Part shown: piece after piece, positions 53,672-62,560 of the stretch
Layout: each line of letters opens with the position of its first letter
How positions within the stretch are numbered: position 1 is the stretch's first letter
NCBI RefSeq assembly: GCF_012641265.1
Contig: NZ_JABAHZ010000003.1
Location: 496,001 to 560,000 of the forward strand
Direction: 5' to 3'
DNA length: 64,000 bases
Origin: Chitinophaga eiseniae
Lineage (GTDB): Bacteria; Bacteroidota; Bacteroidia; Chitinophagales; Chitinophagaceae
Program-made: the position numbers and the translations under genes
The notes under the pieces: model-generated
What the model saw: the letters and a program-made list of their open reading frames with translations, nothing else
Told to the model about the DNA's origin: nothing
The model's database searches: none

Positions 53672-56600
53672 ATGTATATACGTAAATACCTGTTATTACT
53701 TTTATCCGCCTGCCTGTTGTTATCATCAGCAGCACTTGCCCAAAACTATGGCAGCTGGCGGAATATAGGGCCGGTGCTTTTCCCGGTCAACTCTTCCGGC
53801 CAGATCAATGGTATCGGCCGCGTTACACAGATGAAGTTTCACCCTATTACCTCCGGTACGCTTTATGCGACCAGCGTATGGGGATTGTGGAAAAGTACCG
53901 ACACCGCCAATACCTGGCAGTTACTGGGCACTGATGATCTGCCGAAAGCCACCTGCGCTTCCGTGTGTATCGACAATACCAACGACCAGGTTATTTACCT
54001 GGGCACCGGAGATCCCAACTATTACGGCACCTCCCTGGGCGTTTATAAAACAACAGATGGCGGACAGTCGTGGTTACCGGCCAACAGCAGCATCGGTACC
54101 CGTATGGCGGTGGAATTACTGATGTCGCCCACCGACCACAATGTACTGGTGGCCGCTACCAATGATGGTATCTGGAAAACAACGGATGGCGGTATTTCCT
54201 GGTCGCAGCAACTGGTCGGTGGCCAGTTTACCGACATGGTATTCAAAGCCGTTACCAATACTACCACCCTGTTTGCTGTTACCATGGACGGTAGTTTTTA
54301 TACTTCCAATAATATGGGAGATACCTGGACCGCTACCACCCTCACGCTACCGGCAAATGGCGCCAAGGGCACCCGGCTGGGCGTTACCCGTGCCGATTCC
54401 AACCGCGTATATGTGGGCATGGTAGGCTCCAATAACGGTTCCGCAGGAGGCGTTATCTACCAATCAACCAATGGCGGCGCCTCCTTCACGCAGGTAAAAG
54501 GTGATGTTTCTCCCAACCTCAATGGCTACTCCAGTACCACTACCGGTCAGGGCAACTACAACTGGTCCATGTGCGGCGATCCCACCAATGCCAATACCGT
54601 ATATGTGGTTGGTCACCTGATATGGAAAAGTACCAATGGCGGCAGCACCTGGACACAAATGGAACCCAACTGGGCTTCTGTCATCCATACAGATATGCAT
54701 GGTATTAAAGTAGATCCCTATAACAACAGCCGGCTGTTTAACTATAACGATGGCGGCGTATGGCTCTGCACCGACGGTGGCACCACCTGGACCCCTAAAA
54801 GCAACGGACTTTCCTCCACAGAGGTGTACCATGCCTCCAATAGTCCTATCAGAAGAGATATGATCAGCATCGGCACCCAGGACAATGGCGAGCTATATTA
54901 TAAATATGCCACCAATCCCTGGTTTACCAACAGGGGCGGCGACTGGGGCGCACGCTCCAACTTCGACTACAATAACAATAGCCAGGTATATTATTACAAC
55001 GGGAAAAGAAGGTCCGTTACCGGCAGCGATGCCTCCTACAACCTGCCCTTTACCGGTACCAACAATATGCAACTGGAATTCACCCCGCAAAATGTCAACA
55101 TAGCTTTTGCCGCAGATACCGGTTTATGGCGCAGTGCCAACATTACTGCTGCCTCACCAACATGGACTAACGTAGCCAATGCAGCGGAGAAGATTAATGC
55201 GGTACAGATCAGTAATGTTAATGCCAATGTAGTATTCTATGTAACTACCAATCAGAAAGTATACAGCTCCCGCAATGCTACGGCCACCACGCCCACATTT
55301 ACCAGCGTAGCTGCGCCGTCAGCTACCAACGTATCCGCCAGCGTTACTACTATCTCCAGCGATACCAATGTTGTATACCTTGCCTGCGGCAGCCGTGTAT
55401 ATCGTTCCGGCGACAAAGGCAACACCTATACTGATATCAGTGGTACCCTCCCATCGGTAAACGTCATCCGCCTGCTGGAGGACCGTTATGCCACCAATGA
55501 AACCGTATACCTGGCTACCGCACGTGGCGTGTATTACCGCAATAAAACCATGAGCGACTGGGGACTATACTCCATAGGACTTCCTACGGTAGCAGATATT
55601 ACAGACCTTTTCGTTTATAATAATGGTAACGCCGATAGCAGCGAATTAAGAGTGAGCTTTTATGGAAGGGGCGTTTTTGGCACCAAACTAAACAATGCCA
55701 TCACGCCGTTGATCTCCTTCGCTGCTACCTCCATTGGCACTACTGCTGCCGGCACCAGCATATCCGGATGTAAACCGTATACCGATTATCCCGTGAACCT
55801 GACCATCAGCCCTGCGCCCACCGGCAATGCCAACGTGCAGCTGGTAGTAGGCTCCACCTCCTCTGCCAAAAGGGGAATTGATTTTGATGTAACTACCAAC
55901 GGCAACTTCACCACGCCCAGCGATACGGTAATTTTTGCTTCGGGACAAACAGCGCCGCGAACGGTTACGATCAGGGTGTATGGCAGCAAAACAGATCCTT
56001 CCAGCAAATATGCCCTGCTTACCTTCAGCGTTAATGGCACTACCAATGCGATGGCTAATCCATCTGCGCAAACAGCGCGTGTGGATATCACCTATCCGGA
56101 TGCATCGCCGGTGGGAGATACGGCTCTCGTGAACCTGACCTACGGCAACGGTACCACCGGCGGAAGTGCCTCCAGTCCGTTCAACGGCACCCAATCAGAT
56201 AAGAAAGCGCAAACCATTTATCCTGCCAGTGAGTTAAGAGCCGCAGGCATACAGAAAGGATATATCAATGCCATCTCTTACCATGTTAGCTCCCGGACCG
56301 TCACCACTACCAGCACGTTCCAGAATTTCAACGTAGCGGTGGGACTCACACCACAGGTAGCCTTCACCAATACAGTATTTGACAGCAGTCCGCTGACCAG
56401 TGTATACTCCGGCACTATCAGCGTATCAGACACCGGCTGGGTGCAGGTGCCTTTCTCACAACCTTTTTATTGGGATGGTTATTCGAACCTGCTCATCCAA
56501 TCCTGCTACAACAATACAGATGGTAATGACCAGGGCGATAACCTGGTAGCTTCCTTATCTGTTAGCGGAGCTAATCCTACCGCCTTCCAGCGTCAGACCA

Positions 56601-57946
56601 GCGGCGCCGGCTGTAGCTTTAATGCGCCGGGTTACGGATCTACCAGGCCTAACCTGATCATTAATACCAAACCCAGTGTTACACCGGTGGCCAGCGTGTT
56701 AAACCGCAGTACTACCCAGTATCTCGGCCCTAATGCCACCGTGTACTTCTCAGATACCAGCGGAGCGATCATCGCGAAAATACAGAACCTGAGCAGCTTC
56801 GATTATGGATGTACCACCGTGAAGATAGACAGGGCCGGCAGCAGTGCCGCACCATTCTGGGATAGTACGGCCGCACATTACCTGGCTTCTAAAACAGTTA
56901 AAATAACACCTGCCAACAACAATGCTTCCGGCAGGGTGAGTGTAACGCTTTATTACAACCAAACAGAAAAACAAGGTTGGGCAGCGGCTACCGCACAATC
57001 ATGGGATACCATAAAGATGGTGAAAGTGCCCAGTAACATCAGCAATGTAACACCGGCCAATCCATACCCGGATGGCGCCGGCGCCTTTGAAATAAGCCGT
57101 GATTCCAGCGGTAAAAAAGGTGCTACCATTTATTATGTTTCCGCTACGTTTAATACCGGCCTCGGTGGCTTTGGCGTAGGTATTCCAGGTACACCACCTG
57201 CAACATCTGCCTGCAATACACCGATCCCACGTACGCAATTGAGAATATCGACGTTCGACAGCCAGGAAACCGTTGGGGAAAACGCGCCGGTTGCCAATGC
57301 CATTGATGGCGATATCAATACCTTCTGGCATACGCAATGGTATAACAGTACGGCGCCCATGCCACACTATGTATCCATCTACCTGGGCGGCTCCTACAAC
57401 CTGAGCAAGCTTACCTACGTACCACGACAGGCAGCGGTAAATGGCCGGATTAACGCCTATAAAGTGGAAGTAAGCGCGGATAGCATTAACTGGACACAGG
57501 TAGCCACCGGCAACTTCGTGAACAGCACAGCCGCGCAGGATGTAGTTTTTAACCCTACGGTAAAAGCGAAATACGTGAAGCTTACTGCTACTTCGGAAGT
57601 AAATGGTAATCCCTGGACTTCAGTAGGAGAGCTCTCCTTTACCGGTTGTCCAGACACCAGTCCTATGCTGAGTAAGCAAAGTACCTTGTCTGTCGGCAAT
57701 GTCAAAGTATATCCTACTTTAGTGCGCAGAGGAGAAACCGTTAATATCCGGAACAGTAGTACGGGCGCTATCATGATACAACTGTACGATGTGAATGGAA
57801 AAATGCTGAAGCGGGAACTGTTTAACAACAGCGGTACTATTCAAACCGGTGACCTGCCAGCGGGCATATACATCTATAGTATCTACAGTAATAAAACGAG
57901 TACGCACAAACAGATCATGAGTGGAAAGATCATTATAGCGGAATAG
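53672..57946 (+). CDS. Large secreted protein: BNR/sortilin-like propeller, Calx-beta-like, discoidin and T9SS sorting domains
   Basis: A 1424-residue protein with signal peptide (to ~AALAQ). Residues ~25-680 hold repeats such as LWKSTDTANTWQ, VYKTTDGGQSW, IWKTTDGGISWS and IWKSTNGGSTWT, the BNR/VPS10-type propeller. ~690-815 looks Calx-beta-like (RGIDFDV...VTIRVYGS). ~1188-1329 is a discoidin (F5/8 C) domain (ANAIDGDINTFWHTQW, then YVKLTATSEVNG). The last ~80 residues (VKVYPTLVRRGE to SGKIIIAE) are a type A T9SS sorting domain, so the protein should be exported through T9SS and attached or released at the surface. Carbohydrate or glycoprotein binding is likely; enzymatic activity is not evident. 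Confidence 0.88.
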   Translation: MYIRKYLLLLLSACLLLSSAALAQNYGSWRNIGPVLFPVNSSGQINGIGRVTQMKFHPITSGTLYATSVWGLWKSTDTANTWQLLGTDDLPKATCASVCIDNTNDQVIYLGTGDPNYYGTSLGVYKTTDGGQSWLPANSSIGTRMAVELLMSPTDHNVLVAATNDGIWKTTDGGISWSQQLVGGQFTDMVFKAVTNTTTLFAVTMDGSFYTSNNMGDTWTATTLTLPANGAKGTRLGVTRADSNRVYVGMVGSNNGSAGGVIYQSTNGGASFTQVKGDVSPNLNGYSSTTTGQGNYNWSMCGDPTNANTVYVVGHLIWKSTNGGSTWTQMEPNWASVIHTDMHGIKVDPYNNSRLFNYNDGGVWLCTDGGTTWTPKSNGLSSTEVYHASNSPIRRDMISIGTQDNGELYYKYATNPWFTNRGGDWGARSNFDYNNNSQVYYYNGKRRSVTGSDASYNLPFTGTNNMQLEFTPQNVNIAFAADTGLWRSANITAASPTWTNVANAAEKINAVQISNVNANVVFYVTTNQKVYSSRNATATTPTFTSVAAPSATNVSASVTTISSDTNVVYLACGSRVYRSGDKGNTYTDISGTLPSVNVIRLLEDRYATNETVYLATARGVYYRNKTMSDWGLYSIGLPTVADITDLFVYNNGNADSSELRVSFYGRGVFGTKLNNAITPLISFAATSIGTTAAGTSISGCKPYTDYPVNLTISPAPTGNANVQLVVGSTSSAKRGIDFDVTTNGNFTTPSDTVIFASGQTAPRTVTIRVYGSKTDPSSKYALLTFSVNGTTNAMANPSAQTARVDITYPDASPVGDTALVNLTYGNGTTGGSASSPFNGTQSDKKAQTIYPASELRAAGIQKGYINAISYHVSSRTVTTTSTFQNFNVAVGLTPQVAFTNTVFDSSPLTSVYSGTISVSDTGWVQVPFSQPFYWDGYSNLLIQSCYNNTDGNDQGDNLVASLSVSGANPTAFQRQTSGAGCSFNAPGYGSTRPNLIINTKPSVTPVASVLNRSTTQYLGPNATVYFSDTSGAIIAKIQNLSSFDYGCTTVKIDRAGSSAAPFWDSTAAHYLASKTVKITPANNNASGRVSVTLYYNQTEKQGWAAATAQSWDTIKMVKVPSNISNVTPANPYPDGAGAFEISRDSSGKKGATIYYVSATFNTGLGGFGVGIPGTPPATSACNTPIPRTQLRISTFDSQETVGENAPVANAIDGDINTFWHTQWYNSTAPMPHYVSIYLGGSYNLSKLTYVPRQAAVNGRINAYKVEVSADSINWTQVATGNFVNSTAAQDVVFNPTVKAKYVKLTATSEVNGNPWTSVGELSFTGCPDTSPMLSKQSTLSVGNVKVYPTLVRRGETVNIRNSSTGAIMIQLYDVNGKMLKRELFNNSGTIQTGDLPAGIYIYSIYSNKTSTHKQIMSGKIIIAE

Positions 57947-57974
57947 TATTTCACCTTTTATAATGATGAGGAGT

Positions 57975-58019
57975 AAGCAGCTGTATCAGAAAATGATACA
58001 GCTGCTTTTATTTTTATTG
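57975..58019. terminator. Strong bidirectional terminator
   Basis: aagcagctgtatca and tgatacagctgctt form a perfect 14-bp stem with a 5-base loop, followed by T-rich sequence. It separates the convergent BNR gene (ends 57946) and the minus-strand unit (ends 58022). Confidence 0.88.
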
Positions 58020-58021
58020 GT

Positions 58022-60673
58022 TTAGTGTGGTTTGATGCTATCCCATAATATAATCGACTTTTTGAGTGGCTCATTGAGATGATCTATGTCTTTCAGTTTC
58101 ATTAAGAGCTCGAATACTTTTACCCAGCCTGGGAGGTCTGGCTGGTGCTTGAATTGTTGTATAGATTGCTGCAAAATGGCCAGCTGTCCCTGGGTAGCCT
58201 GATCTCCATTAAACTGCTGATGTAAATTGTCGATCCAACCGGATATGGTATTGACGGTCACATTTTGCTGTACAACATCTGTTGGCGGCAACTGCGGCTG
58301 AAAAAAAGGAATTTGAAACGATGGAGATTGCGGAGCGCCTGAAACATTTGTTTGAAGTGTAAATGCACTGGGAGCTCTTTTAACCTTCTTTCGCTCGCCT
58401 CCACTTTCTTCCTCCGAGTCTTCTTCTTCCATTTTATCTACCCGCAGGTCCACTTTCTTTTCCGAAGGCTCAAACTTGCGTTTAACAAGTTCCGTTTGTG
58501 AGGACGGTACTTTTACCTGTGGGATTGTTTGCGGGGCAAATACTTTTGCAGGAGAAACAGATGGCGGCGTAACAGCTTTTGCCTTTGTCTGCAAATCTTT
58601 TACTTTTTTCCGCGCTGACGCTAGCAATTCCTGGCGCTGGCTTTTATCAAACCTGTTCTGGGGGTTTTTCCAATACTGTTTGTAGAGACTAAAAATATCA
58701 GTCGCTCCCCTGTCGAATTCATCTTTCTGCCAACGCTCTGTTAAAGTGTTACGTTCCTCATTCATGATTTTTCCCAAGTCCTCTAAAAGCCCTTTGACAA
58801 GGTCTTCTCTTTCCCGGAGTGCCCGTGCCTTAGCGGCCTCCATAGATTGTTCCTGTACCAATTGCTCCTTCTTCTGCCGTAATTCTGTTACAAAAGGGCT
58901 TAATTGAACCTCAATGATTTTTGTATACAGTTGGTCGTCACTTTTCCACGCCGCATTTGCATGAGTGAGAATGCTCTCGCTTACCGCTTTAAATCGTTCC
59001 TTAAATGTAACCGTTGTAAATAAGTGTTCGTACTGCTCAACTTCTTTATTAAATTCGATTTCAAGTTTTGTAATGCTGTGGCTATTCCGGCTCACCTTCC
59101 AACTCGAGGCAGATTCAGCCTGGCGTTTGGCCAACTCTTGTTGTTCCTGTTGCTTTTTCTTCAATGCCAGCTGCTCCTGTTGTTGCTGCATCTGCTTTGT
59201 ATTTTCTACCAATCCTGCATAAATAGTCAGGTTATTAGCCCGTACGCTGGCATCTGCTATCACAAAGGATTTTCCCTCGGGTGTACGATTTTTGATCACC
59301 TTACCATTATAGACGATCTCTATGTCTCCTTGTGGGATAGGCGTCAGTGTAAGGCCCGGCGGCAACTGGAATTCAGTAGTGACATTGAGGGGCAGATTTT
59401 CACTGGTTAACGTTGTCGGGTCCAACCCGAAAGCTTCAAAATAATGCGAGAACGAAGGGTTATTAACAGTATACGTACCGGAAAGATGGTAATTTAAATT
59501 GGCCGCCTGTTCTAACTTACCATCATGGGAGCGATAGTACCCGGGCTTAAATGTTTGTACAATAGGGGCTACTGTTCCTTGTACCACATCTGCGGCGGAT
59601 GGAATGGTATGTGTTTCTGTTTTGGTGTAAATAACCGGGCCATCCTGCCAGTGAGTAATATCGCTGCCATCTGTTCCGGGAACACGCTTCATTTGCCTCA
59701 CCAGGAAACGAAACCTGTTGGGTAGCTTTTGCTCATCGGGAAAGGCGCCATTATAAAATCCAGGATAAAGCCCCCAGTCGAGTGGCTCAGCCTCAAACCT
59801 GATTACTTTATTCTTGGCATTTACCGCTTCTTTAGCCGCCTTCTCCACACCTGTTTTCATCACACTATTGAATGCAGTGGAAATGGGGACCAGGTTATTG
59901 CCTGTACCCGGTCCGTGCAGGTGTTCATTCAACATATGCCCCCGCTTATAACTAATCCGCTTTGTGAGCTTTGTAAATAAGCTGGAGACAGCTGAAGGGG
60001 GAGAACCTGGCACATTATCGTCCCTGGGCAAGAGGCTGAGTGGTGCCATGATTACTTTAGCACAGAAAAGGTCGCCATCTATACTTTTGGTATCTACCTG
60101 TACCTTATGAGAAGGAGGGCGTTGTTTTTTCATCACTACTGCCGACGCTGTATTTAACTGTTGCAGCAAGTTACCGATTAACTGTAATTGTGCCAGCGCT
60201 GTTTGTCGTTGTGCTACAGTGGGAGCAACCCTTTGTGACGTTTTTTTGACGCCTTTGGAATTAATCCTGTTGGTGGCCTGGACGGTGCCATACCTTCCAA
60301 TATGTACAAGCTTTGCTGCATCCTCAATATCCTTCAACAGATTCAGGAGGATAGCTGAACTTTGTACAACGGGCTTTTTACGTTTACGCTGTAAAAATAC
60401 TTCCAATGTTTGCTTGTCTGAATGCAGCCATACACCCCCATCGTCGAGATCAATGAACAGGGTATGCCCTTCATCCACTTCATCGTCGTTCATATCCAGT
60501 GTTACTGGTACCTCCACTGGTGCTGCTACAGGCGTTCCCTCGGCTGTCGGCGCAGTTTCTTCCTGCGATTGCGGCCGCGAGGTAACATCCGGTATTGCCA
60601 CTCCCCCGGTAGCGGGTTGGTTGGCTACGGCGCGGGAATCGGCCAGATGATCGGGCGTAACGGTTTCTTTCAT
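58022..60673 (-). CDS. Putative eCIS-linked effector with RGH...N nuclease-like motif and NLS-like basic patches
   Basis: An 883-residue soluble protein without signal peptide. Residues ~195-350 include YKRGHMLNEHLHGPGTGNN (RGH at 244-246, N249, NN 259-260), which resembles the DRGH...N box of DNA/RNA non-specific (beta-beta-alpha-metal) nucleases in DUF4157-linked toxins. Residues ~495-530 are a Gln/Lys coiled coil. At 731-768 a KRKFEPSEKK patch, an acidic run (EEEDSEEES) and RKKVKR resemble eukaryotic nuclear-targeting signals. The C-terminus is helical. It is last in a unit after a DUF4157 protein (27 bp). An injected effector is plausible; the nuclease call is tentative. Confidence 0.6.
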   Translation of the reverse strand: MKETVTPDHLADSRAVANQPATGGVAIPDVTSRPQSQEETAPTAEGTPVAAPVEVPVTLDMNDDEVDEGHTLFIDLDDGGVWLHSDKQTLEVFLQRKRKKPVVQSSAILLNLLKDIEDAAKLVHIGRYGTVQATNRINSKGVKKTSQRVAPTVAQRQTALAQLQLIGNLLQQLNTASAVVMKKQRPPSHKVQVDTKSIDGDLFCAKVIMAPLSLLPRDDNVPGSPPSAVSSLFTKLTKRISYKRGHMLNEHLHGPGTGNNLVPISTAFNSVMKTGVEKAAKEAVNAKNKVIRFEAEPLDWGLYPGFYNGAFPDEQKLPNRFRFLVRQMKRVPGTDGSDITHWQDGPVIYTKTETHTIPSAADVVQGTVAPIVQTFKPGYYRSHDGKLEQAANLNYHLSGTYTVNNPSFSHYFEAFGLDPTTLTSENLPLNVTTEFQLPPGLTLTPIPQGDIEIVYNGKVIKNRTPEGKSFVIADASVRANNLTIYAGLVENTKQMQQQQEQLALKKKQQEQQELAKRQAESASSWKVSRNSHSITKLEIEFNKEVEQYEHLFTTVTFKERFKAVSESILTHANAAWKSDDQLYTKIIEVQLSPFVTELRQKKEQLVQEQSMEAAKARALREREDLVKGLLEDLGKIMNEERNTLTERWQKDEFDRGATDIFSLYKQYWKNPQNRFDKSQRQELLASARKKVKDLQTKAKAVTPPSVSPAKVFAPQTIPQVKVPSSQTELVKRKFEPSEKKVDLRVDKMEEEDSEEESGGERKKVKRAPSAFTLQTNVSGAPQSPSFQIPFFQPQLPPTDVVQQNVTVNTISGWIDNLHQQFNGDQATQGQLAILQQSIQQFKHQPDLPGWVKVFELLMKLKDIDHLNEPLKKSIILWDSIKPH

Positions 60674-60700
60674 CAGCTAACTATTAAATACAATACTATG

Positions 60701-62545
60701 CTACATCAGCAGGCATGGTTTGTCATCCCCGTTAGCAGCTTGTTGTGGCCGCGGTTGTGGGCGGGGTGCTTGTTCCGCCGCCACCTGTCTCTTTACATCG
60801 TTAAAAACATTGTCCATCCGCTGCAGGGATGTAAGCAAGTCGATATATATCCTCGGCATTTCTGACAATAACAATCTTTTCGCCGACCTGCTTTCGAAAA
60901 TAATTCCCGCTTCCCCCCTCATCATTTCGCTGGCGGCATTCAGCTTAAATTTCTCAATAGCTTCCTGCGACCGGGGATTAATTTCACTGATACCGGCCAG
61001 ACCATTGTGGGAAAATACATCCCCTCCCCCAGCATTATCCCCTTCTACTAATTCGCCGGAAAGATCACTTTTCTTTTTGTTGATGATGCTGAGCAGCATT
61101 TGCTCAATAGTAATGCTGTGCGCTTGTTCTTCTTTACTGGTATCCGGTGTAAACACCCTGTCGGTAGGCGCTTTACCGAAGGTTTTAGTGAGTTGGTTAC
61201 CTGGCTTGGCCGACAAATACTCTTCTACCATCACAATGAAATATTGTTTTACATTGGCGCTAAGCTGACTGTATGCCATATCTAGGGAAGTCCTGCTCAT
61301 GAAAGAGAGGTATTCTTTCGCATAACGTTTCGTCTCACTCCCCGTTGCGGTAACATAGTTCTTCAAAATAAACAGTAAGCCACTTAAGGCTGTCGCGGCC
61401 GGTTTCAACACTTCGTTCTTTCGTTGATCAGCAAGTACACCTCCTGTCCAGAAATCCTCATCCGGAGCTTCACCTTTGGCAAGGATCTGGTGAGTAATAT
61501 GGAAGGCTTCTATGAGCGAACCCAGCGAACTTCCGGCTGTTGCCTGTGCAGATACCGCCGGATCCTCCTTATTCACCGTGATATAACTGGTAAATGCATG
61601 ATGCCGCCAATCAAACTCAAACTCCTTATCATTACCATCTCCTTTGCTCGTTACACCGGGATGCGGCTGCTGATCACCGGCATCAAACTGTCCGCCTTTC
61701 CAGGTCGGATTCAGTGTATACCAATCTGGCGATACCCTGCCATGCAACAGGTCTCTGTTGTTACCTACGGCTGCCCGCCAGAAATCACCAGCCTTCTTCC
61801 AGGCGTCCGCTACTTTTAAAAACTCGCCCGGATCGGTGGACTGTGGATCCACTGCCTTTTGCACAAACTCAATCACGTATTTCCGGTAAGCAAATTTTTC
61901 ATTATCTGCCTTGACCTCATTGTCGAGCGTTACATCTATCTTTCCATCTATTTCACCCAAACTGAATTCCTCCAGCGTGATATCCTCGCTCTCAATCAGG
62001 TTTTGCCCCTCTGTCCCCTTCATAGCCCCGATTAAAAAGACCCCATCCACCACTTCTGCCTCTATGCCAAACAGTCCCGTTCTCCTGGCAAATTGGGCTA
62101 CACTACCGGAAACGGACATACGTTGCAGCGGCGTCATACCCGGATTTGTTTGCAATGCTTTTGCTCCCATTACATCCGCTTCGTGTTCCAGCATGGCATC
62201 ATCGTTGATAGCCATACTTTTCATTTGCCGGGTGGCCTGTACCCTTCCCTGCTTTTGCTGCACCACATGCCAGGCTTCGTGCGGCAAGTGTTTTTCCTGG
62301 CCGGGCGCCACATGAATGTCGGTCCCCTGCGTATAAGCAAAGGCCTTCATTTGCGCGGGCTTATCGGAATTATAATGTACAGATACATCGTCCAGCGATA
62401 TGCCGGATAATGCTTCCACCCCCGCTTTTAACTGCGCCGGCAAACCATTGGCAGCCGGGATGCTCACTCCTCCTGCAGCAACGTTGTTGGCGATCGCCTT
62501 ACCGGCGGGCGTCTGCTGCTGTATCTTCCCAAATTTTTCAGCCAT
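60701..62545 (-). CDS. DUF4157 (eCIS core domain) protein with HEAWH metalloprotease-like motif and C-terminal CaaX-like end
   Basis: A 614-residue soluble protein without signal peptide. Residues ~36-130 are the DUF4157/eCIS-core domain: LSGISLDDVSVHYNSDKPAQ, GTDIHVAPGQEKHLPHEAWHVVQQ (HEAWH at 89-93), then LEHEADVMG with a possible third ligand at E120 or E122. In known systems this domain marks proteins loaded into extracellular contractile injection systems and may be self-cleaving. The ~480-residue remainder is unknown (it begins FARRTGLFGIEAEVVDG). It ends ...DDKPCLLM, a match to the CaaX prenylation consensus. Second of three genes, 15 bp after the GH18-like gene. Confidence 0.85.
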   Translation of the reverse strand: MAEKFGKIQQQTPAGKAIANNVAAGGVSIPAANGLPAQLKAGVEALSGISLDDVSVHYNSDKPAQMKAFAYTQGTDIHVAPGQEKHLPHEAWHVVQQKQGRVQATRQMKSMAINDDAMLEHEADVMGAKALQTNPGMTPLQRMSVSGSVAQFARRTGLFGIEAEVVDGVFLIGAMKGTEGQNLIESEDITLEEFSLGEIDGKIDVTLDNEVKADNEKFAYRKYVIEFVQKAVDPQSTDPGEFLKVADAWKKAGDFWRAAVGNNRDLLHGRVSPDWYTLNPTWKGGQFDAGDQQPHPGVTSKGDGNDKEFEFDWRHHAFTSYITVNKEDPAVSAQATAGSSLGSLIEAFHITHQILAKGEAPDEDFWTGGVLADQRKNEVLKPAATALSGLLFILKNYVTATGSETKRYAKEYLSFMSRTSLDMAYSQLSANVKQYFIVMVEEYLSAKPGNQLTKTFGKAPTDRVFTPDTSKEEQAHSITIEQMLLSIINKKKSDLSGELVEGDNAGGGDVFSHNGLAGISEINPRSQEAIEKFKLNAASEMMRGEAGIIFESRSAKRLLLSEMPRIYIDLLTSLQRMDNVFNDVKRQVAAEQAPRPQPRPQQAANGDDKPCLLM

Positions 62546-62560
62546 ACAAAGCAGTATTAA

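Noticed and set aside
61900..62080. Amidoligase-like reading of the middle part of the DUF4157 protein (FGIEAEV)
   Set aside because: A single short motif is not enough. The downstream catalytic segments of amidoligases could not be found.
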